Origin: Actinomycetota bacterium
GTDB lineage: Bacteria > Actinomycetota > Actinomycetes > Streptosporangiales > Streptosporangiaceae
DNA length: 5,006 nt
Reading direction: 5' to 3'
Assembly (NCBI GenBank): GCA_003140115.1
Contig: PLIQ01000294.1
Location: 3,475 to 8,480, forward strand
The notes under the pieces: generated by a model
The model's database searches: none
Told to the model about the DNA's origin: nothing
The model's input: only the letters and a program-made list of their open reading frames with translations
Position numbers and translations under genes: made by a program
Part shown: positions 3,956 to 5,006 of the stretch, piece by piece
Numbering within the stretch: the stretch's first letter is position 1
How the letters are laid out: every line of letters begins with the position of its first letter

Positions 3956-4885
3956 TCACGCCACGACGCGAAGCGCGCGCGGGACAAACTGGAATTTCAC
4001 GGCTTCGGCCTCGCCCAGGTAGTCCCCGTCGACCTGGAAGGCGATCGGGCGCACGGAGCGGATGGTCAGTGATTCCAGGCCCGTCACGGTCAGCACGTTC
4101 CGCCCGCGCGTCGAGCGGCCCCGGATCAGCATCATCTGGCCGATCGCGCTCAAGATGGTGGTGGCCCGCAGCTTGCGCAGCGCGAACACGTCCAGACCCG
4201 AGTTCAAATCCGGATTCGGAACGGGCAGCAGCGCACGGCCGTGCACGTAGGTCCAGGGCGACCGGTTGGTGATGGCCGTCATGAACAGGTCCGGGACGGA
4301 CGGCTGCCCGTCGCGCTCCAGGATCAGGGCCGGGGTCCGCCGGTCGGTACCCGACCGGTACTGGCGCACGATCGTGCGGATGAACAGCGCCGGGCTCTCC
4401 CGTTGACCGCTGGCGCGCAGCCGCTCGACCTCCCGCACCACCTCGGCATCCATCCCGAGACCCGCGCTGAACGTGAAGTACCGGTCGCCGGCCAGCCCCA
4501 GCCCGATGGTCCGGTACCGGTCCGCTTGGATGGCCTCCTTGATCCTGGCGATCGCCGCCGCCGTATCGACCGGCAGCCCGAGCGCCTGGGCGAAGACGTT
4601 GCCGCCGCCGCCCGGTATGACGGCCAGCAGCGGCGCCCCGGCCGCGTCGGCCGCCCCGGACCGCTGGCCCATGATCCCGTTGACCGCCTCGTTGACGGCC
4701 CCGTCGCCACCGAGCACGATGACCAGGTCACCGCGCGCCGCCGCGGCCAGCTCGCGAGCGTGGCCGCGGTGCCGGGTATGTTCTACGTCAAGGTCGACCA
4801 CTTCGGCGAGCGAACGGACCGCCCGCTCCGCGGAGTTCAGCGTCGTCGTGGTCGCCTGTGGGTTAACGATCAGGAGGCCTCGCAC
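3956..4885 (-). CDS. Diacylglycerol/lipid kinase family protein (DAGK_cat)
   Basis: A 309-residue soluble protein of the diacylglycerol-kinase catalytic fold, normal in length for the YegS/DgkB-like group. Features in order are VNPQA (7-11, nucleotide loop), LGGDGAVNEAVNG (58-70, the GGDG motif), PGGGGNVFAQALGLP (91-105, the second phosphate loop), SAGLGMDAEV (140-149), PNPDLNSGLDVF (223-234) and FQVDGDYLGE (283-292). The family transfers phosphate from ATP to diacylglycerol or a related lipid, but the substrate is not evident here. The usual GGDGT is GGDGA, and the usual Thr/Ser of the second loop is Gly. GTG 4885 is chosen because an in-frame TAA lies three codons upstream; a TAACCT -10 six bases before it indicates a leaderless mRNA. 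A homologue next to whiB1 (Rv3218, from memory) occurs in mycobacteria. Confidence 0.85.
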   Translation of the reverse strand: MRGLLIVNPQATTTTLNSAERAVRSLAEVVDLDVEHTRHRGHARELAAAARGDLVIVLGGDGAVNEAVNGIMGQRSGAADAAGAPLLAVIPGGGGNVFAQALGLPVDTAAAIARIKEAIQADRYRTIGLGLAGDRYFTFSAGLGMDAEVVREVERLRASGQRESPALFIRTIVRQYRSGTDRRTPALILERDGQPSVPDLFMTAITNRSPWTYVHGRALLPVPNPDLNSGLDVFALRKLRATTILSAIGQMMLIRGRSTRGRNVLTVTGLESLTIRSVRPIAFQVDGDYLGEAEAVKFQFVPRALRVVA

Positions 4886-4891
4886 TCGCTC

Positions 4892-4897
4892 AGGTTA
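4892..4897 (-). promoter_or_regulatory. -10 box of the lipid-kinase gene, leaderless promoter
   Basis: TAACCT on the minus strand fits the actinobacterial TANNNT -10 pattern and ends 6 nt before GTG 4885, so the transcript would start at the GTG. No -35 is evident. The GGAGG further upstream is 13 nt from the GTG, too far for a normal ribosome site. The box is embedded in an iron-box-like sequence (4890-4909). Confidence 0.5.
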
Positions 4898-4969
4898 GCC
4901 TCCGCCTAAGCTCGGTGCCTAAGGCGGGGAGCCGGCGGCGCCCCAGATCTTGAGGGTGGTGGATGCGAC

Positions 4970-5006
4970 ATGGCGACGCGAGCCAAGGGACGCGGCGGCC
5001 CGGCCA
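4970..5006 (+). CDS. Possible gene start at the right edge (partial)
   Basis: An ATG at 4970-4972 opens a frame encoding MATRAKGRGGPA to the window end, with GGTGG at 4958-4962 seven bases upstream as a possible ribosome site. A basic, Gly-rich start is common in actinobacterial proteins. An alternative ATG at 4963 in another frame (MRHGDASQG...) has GAGGG six bases upstream, so even the frame is uncertain. With 12 codons visible no function can be assigned. Confidence 0.25.
   Translation, partial: MATRAKGRGGPA

Noticed and set aside
4241..4909. A 222-codon plus-strand frame opposite the lipid-kinase gene
   Set aside because: It is antisense to an intact DAGK_cat gene and shows only shadow-like composition.

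Overview
This window looks like chromosomal DNA of a high-GC actinobacterium. GC-rich third codon positions, GTG starts, genes without Shine-Dalgarno (SD) sequences and a whiB-family gene all point that way. The gene content (a DasR-like GntR regulator, a PdtaS-type sensor kinase, a WhiB1/WblE-type protein and a lipid-kinase-fold protein) fits the streptomycete, mycobacterial and streptosporangial branches. I cannot name the species. All identities come from reading the sequence and from family knowledge; no search was run.

Layout. Positions 1-622 (minus strand) hold a translationally coupled pair: a small two-helix DUF3311-type membrane protein, followed by the start of a sodium:solute symporter of the monocarboxylate-permease (MctP) type that runs off the left edge. 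Upstream of the pair lies a 253-bp regulatory region (623-875). It holds a perfect CRP-type palindrome, a 14-bp perfect palindrome, a long hairpin and two near-identical 15-bp pseudo-palindromes. Next comes a DasR-like HutC-family GntR repressor on the same strand (876-1646). The divergent promoter region 1647-1825 separates it from pdtaS and contains a 16-bp tandem repeat in 3.6 exact copies.

The right half contains a group that, from memory, has the same order and relative orientation as Rv3218-whiB1-pdtaS in Mycobacterium tuberculosis: the PdtaS-like histidine kinase (1826-3298, plus), a convergent WhiB1/WblE-like iron-sulfur protein (3210-3566, minus) and a diacylglycerol-kinase-family protein (3956-4885, minus). 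The whiB reading frame runs about 35 codons past the usual family end and overlaps the pdtaS 3' end. The 389-bp gap between whiB and the lipid-kinase gene holds a CRP-type site at a promoter-like distance from whiB, three consecutive hairpins behind a good -10 box (a possible small RNA), a second weaker CRP-like site and a terminator-like hairpin. Another gene may begin on the plus strand at the right edge.

How the parts may fit together (inference). Carboxylate uptake appears to be controlled by a local GntR repressor and by a cAMP-CRP-type regulator. The same type of CRP site precedes whiB, as is known for M. tuberculosis whiB1. The window therefore combines carbon-source sensing (GntR, CRP) with signalling and redox regulators (PdtaS, WhiB). 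No mobile element, CRISPR array, tRNA or rRNA was seen. I do not see a wholly new system; the most unusual items are the extended WhiB overlapping pdtaS, the exact tandem repeat, the compound operator region and the structured intergenic stretch.
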